From the NCBI RefSeq assembly GCF_947387555.1, contig NZ_CANDNZ010000002.1, forward strand, positions 310,001 through 374,000: 64,000 bases of DNA, read 5' to 3'. Each line of letters starts with the position of its first letter. The first letter of the stretch is position 1. Made by a program: the position numbers and the translations under genes. Under the pieces are notes generated by a model. That model saw only the letters and a program-made list of their open reading frames with translations. It made no database searches and had not been told where the DNA came from. Source of the DNA: Thalassomonas sp. RHCl1 (GTDB taxonomy: Bacteria > Pseudomonadota > Gammaproteobacteria > Enterobacterales > Alteromonadaceae). This document shows, piece by piece, positions 63,087 through 64,000 of the stretch.

Positions 63087-64000
63087 ATGTCTGGTATTTT
63101 TAATTTTTGTGCGGGGCCGGCCATGTTACCCCATGAGGTGATGACTAAGGCTCAGCAAGAGTTTATTAACTGGCAGGACACAGGCTGCTCGGTGATGGAA
63201 TTAAGTCATCGCAGTAAGGAATTCGTTGCCCTGGCCAGCCAGGCTGAGGCAGATTTACGCCAGTTACTCAATATCCCTGAAAATTACAAAGTACTCTTTT
63301 GCCATGGCGGCGGCCGCGGGCAGTTCTCTGCCGTACCTTTAAACCTGCTTAAGCCGGGAAAATCGGCAGATTATATCGTTTCCGGCTCCTGGTCTAAAGC
63401 GGCGGCGAAAGAAGCAGCCCAGTATGGTGAGATCAATATTCTCGATATCACCCAAGAGCAGACAGACAGCAAAAGCGTACTGGCGCCGCAAGACTGGCAA
63501 TTAAATCAGGATGCTGCTTATGTGCATTTTTGTCCCAATGAAACCGTAGACGGTATTGAAATTTTTGATTTGCCCGAAACTCACGGTGTGCCGATTGTCG
63601 CCGATATGTCATCGACCATTTTGTCTCATGAAATTGATGTGACAAAATTTGGCCTCATTTATGCCGGAGCACAGAAAAATATCGGTCCGTCGGGGTTAAC
63701 CTTAGTCATTGTCCGTGAAGATTTACTCGGCAATGCGGCTAAAGGTACACCGGCTATCATGAATTACCAGCTGCTGGCAGAAAATGATTCCATGTATAAT
63801 ACTCCGCCAACTTATGCCTGGTATTTAGCCGGCCTGGTATTTCAGTGGCTTAAAGACTTAGGCGGCGTGGCGGAAATTGCCAAGCGCAATCAGGCCAAAG
63901 CGAAACTATTGTATCAATATATAGATAACAGCGGCTTTTATTATAATAACGTTACCCCTGAGCAGCGCAGCTTAATGAATGTGCCGTTTTGGCTTAAAGA
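63087..64000 (+). CDS. serC: Phosphoserine aminotransferase, 3' partial
   Basis: First 304 codons of SerC, cut by the right window edge. It is a class V PLP aminotransferase converting 3-phosphohydroxypyruvate + glutamate to phosphoserine (serine and pyridoxine biosynthesis). It starts [31 protein letters not shown] binds the cofactor phosphate, [11 protein letters not shown] and [10 protein letters not shown] follow, and the Schiff-base Lys is in [12 protein letters not shown] (~residue 196). ATG 63087 has AGAGGA at 63070. About 55 residues should remain outside the window. The gyrA-serC order is common in gammaproteobacteria. Confidence 0.95.
   Translation, partial: MSGIFNFCAGPAMLPHEVMTKAQQEFINWQDTGCSVMELSHRSKEFVALASQAEADLRQLLNIPENYKVLFCHGGGRGQFSAVPLNLLKPGKSADYIVSGSWSKAAAKEAAQYGEINILDITQEQTDSKSVLAPQDWQLNQDAAYVHFCPNETVDGIEIFDLPETHGVPIVADMSSTILSHEIDVTKFGLIYAGAQKNIGPSGLTLVIVREDLLGNAAKGTPAIMNYQLLAENDSMYNTPPTYAWYLAGLVFQWLKDLGGVAEIAKRNQAKAKLLYQYIDNSGFYYNNVTPEQRSLMNVPFWLK

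Overview
The window reads as chromosome of a marine gammaproteobacterium of the Alteromonadales, most like Colwelliaceae (Thalassomonas/Colwellia type). The inference rests on gene content: a HexR-controlled Entner-Doudoroff cluster, a DUF2989 lipoprotein, a second GAPDH with a long N-terminal extension, a TusBCDE relay, and an Aer2-type chemotaxis operon of the Vibrio/Pseudomonas kind. There is no phage, integron, transposase or CRISPR array. Both window edges cut genes: a TonB receptor on the left and serC on the right.

1-5.8 kb holds accessory genes: the end of a siderophore-type TonB receptor, a GFA-fold protein, a small exported Cys-rich peptide whose signal sequence looks broken by a one-base homopolymer change, a MerR regulator divergent from a SAM methyltransferase with a textbook 19-bp-spacer MerR promoter, then pfkA and a YbaK-like deacylase. 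5.9-21.4 kb is central carbon metabolism: pykA and hexR on the minus strand, divergent zwf-pgl-edd-glk-eda (starts and stops overlapping or 1 bp apart), an exported S1 serine protease, gapA, gnd, and a second long GAPDH. Three near-identical HexR boxes (two before zwf, one before gapA) tie hexR, the Entner-Doudoroff genes and gapA into one regulon.

21.6-29 kb contains a small motility-like protein, a GlxA/AraC regulator, tusDCBE (sulfur relay for tRNA 2-thiolation), a BAX-inhibitor-family membrane protein, 3-methyladenine glycosylase I, four tandem tRNA-Ser(UGA) genes (two spacers nearly identical, a 195-bp duplication), an LprI-like protein, yciI and yciB. Two short tandem-repeat blocks (49-bp and 50-bp units) sit between genes.

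29.2-53.3 kb is one long plus-strand signalling island and the most interesting part. It runs STAS, CheY, CheA, CheW, CheW, a soluble globin-PASx4-HAMP chemoreceptor, CheR, CheD, CheB, a membrane mini-chemoreceptor, STAS, a receiver-PP2C-anti-sigma-kinase protein (HsbR-like), a receiver-GGDEF cyclase, an orphan receiver protein, a PAS hybrid kinase, a large membrane hybrid kinase with two receivers and Hpt, and a receiver-GGDEF-Hpt protein. The core matches the Aer2/che2 (F7) class, whose output is not the flagellar motor. The attached partner-switch and cyclic-di-GMP modules suggest an oxygen/redox-sensing array feeding a sigma/anti-sigma switch and c-di-GMP. No cheZ is present, but the mini-receptor carries a CheZ-like D-x-x-x-Q motif, and three proteins of the island share an acidic -LF C-terminus.

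53.3-64 kb is housekeeping: class Ia ribonucleotide reductase (nrdA, nrdB, yfaE-like ferredoxin) with two NrdR boxes 31 bp apart, a HAD phosphatase and ubiG, a DUF962/Mpo1-like membrane protein, gyrA, and the start of serC.
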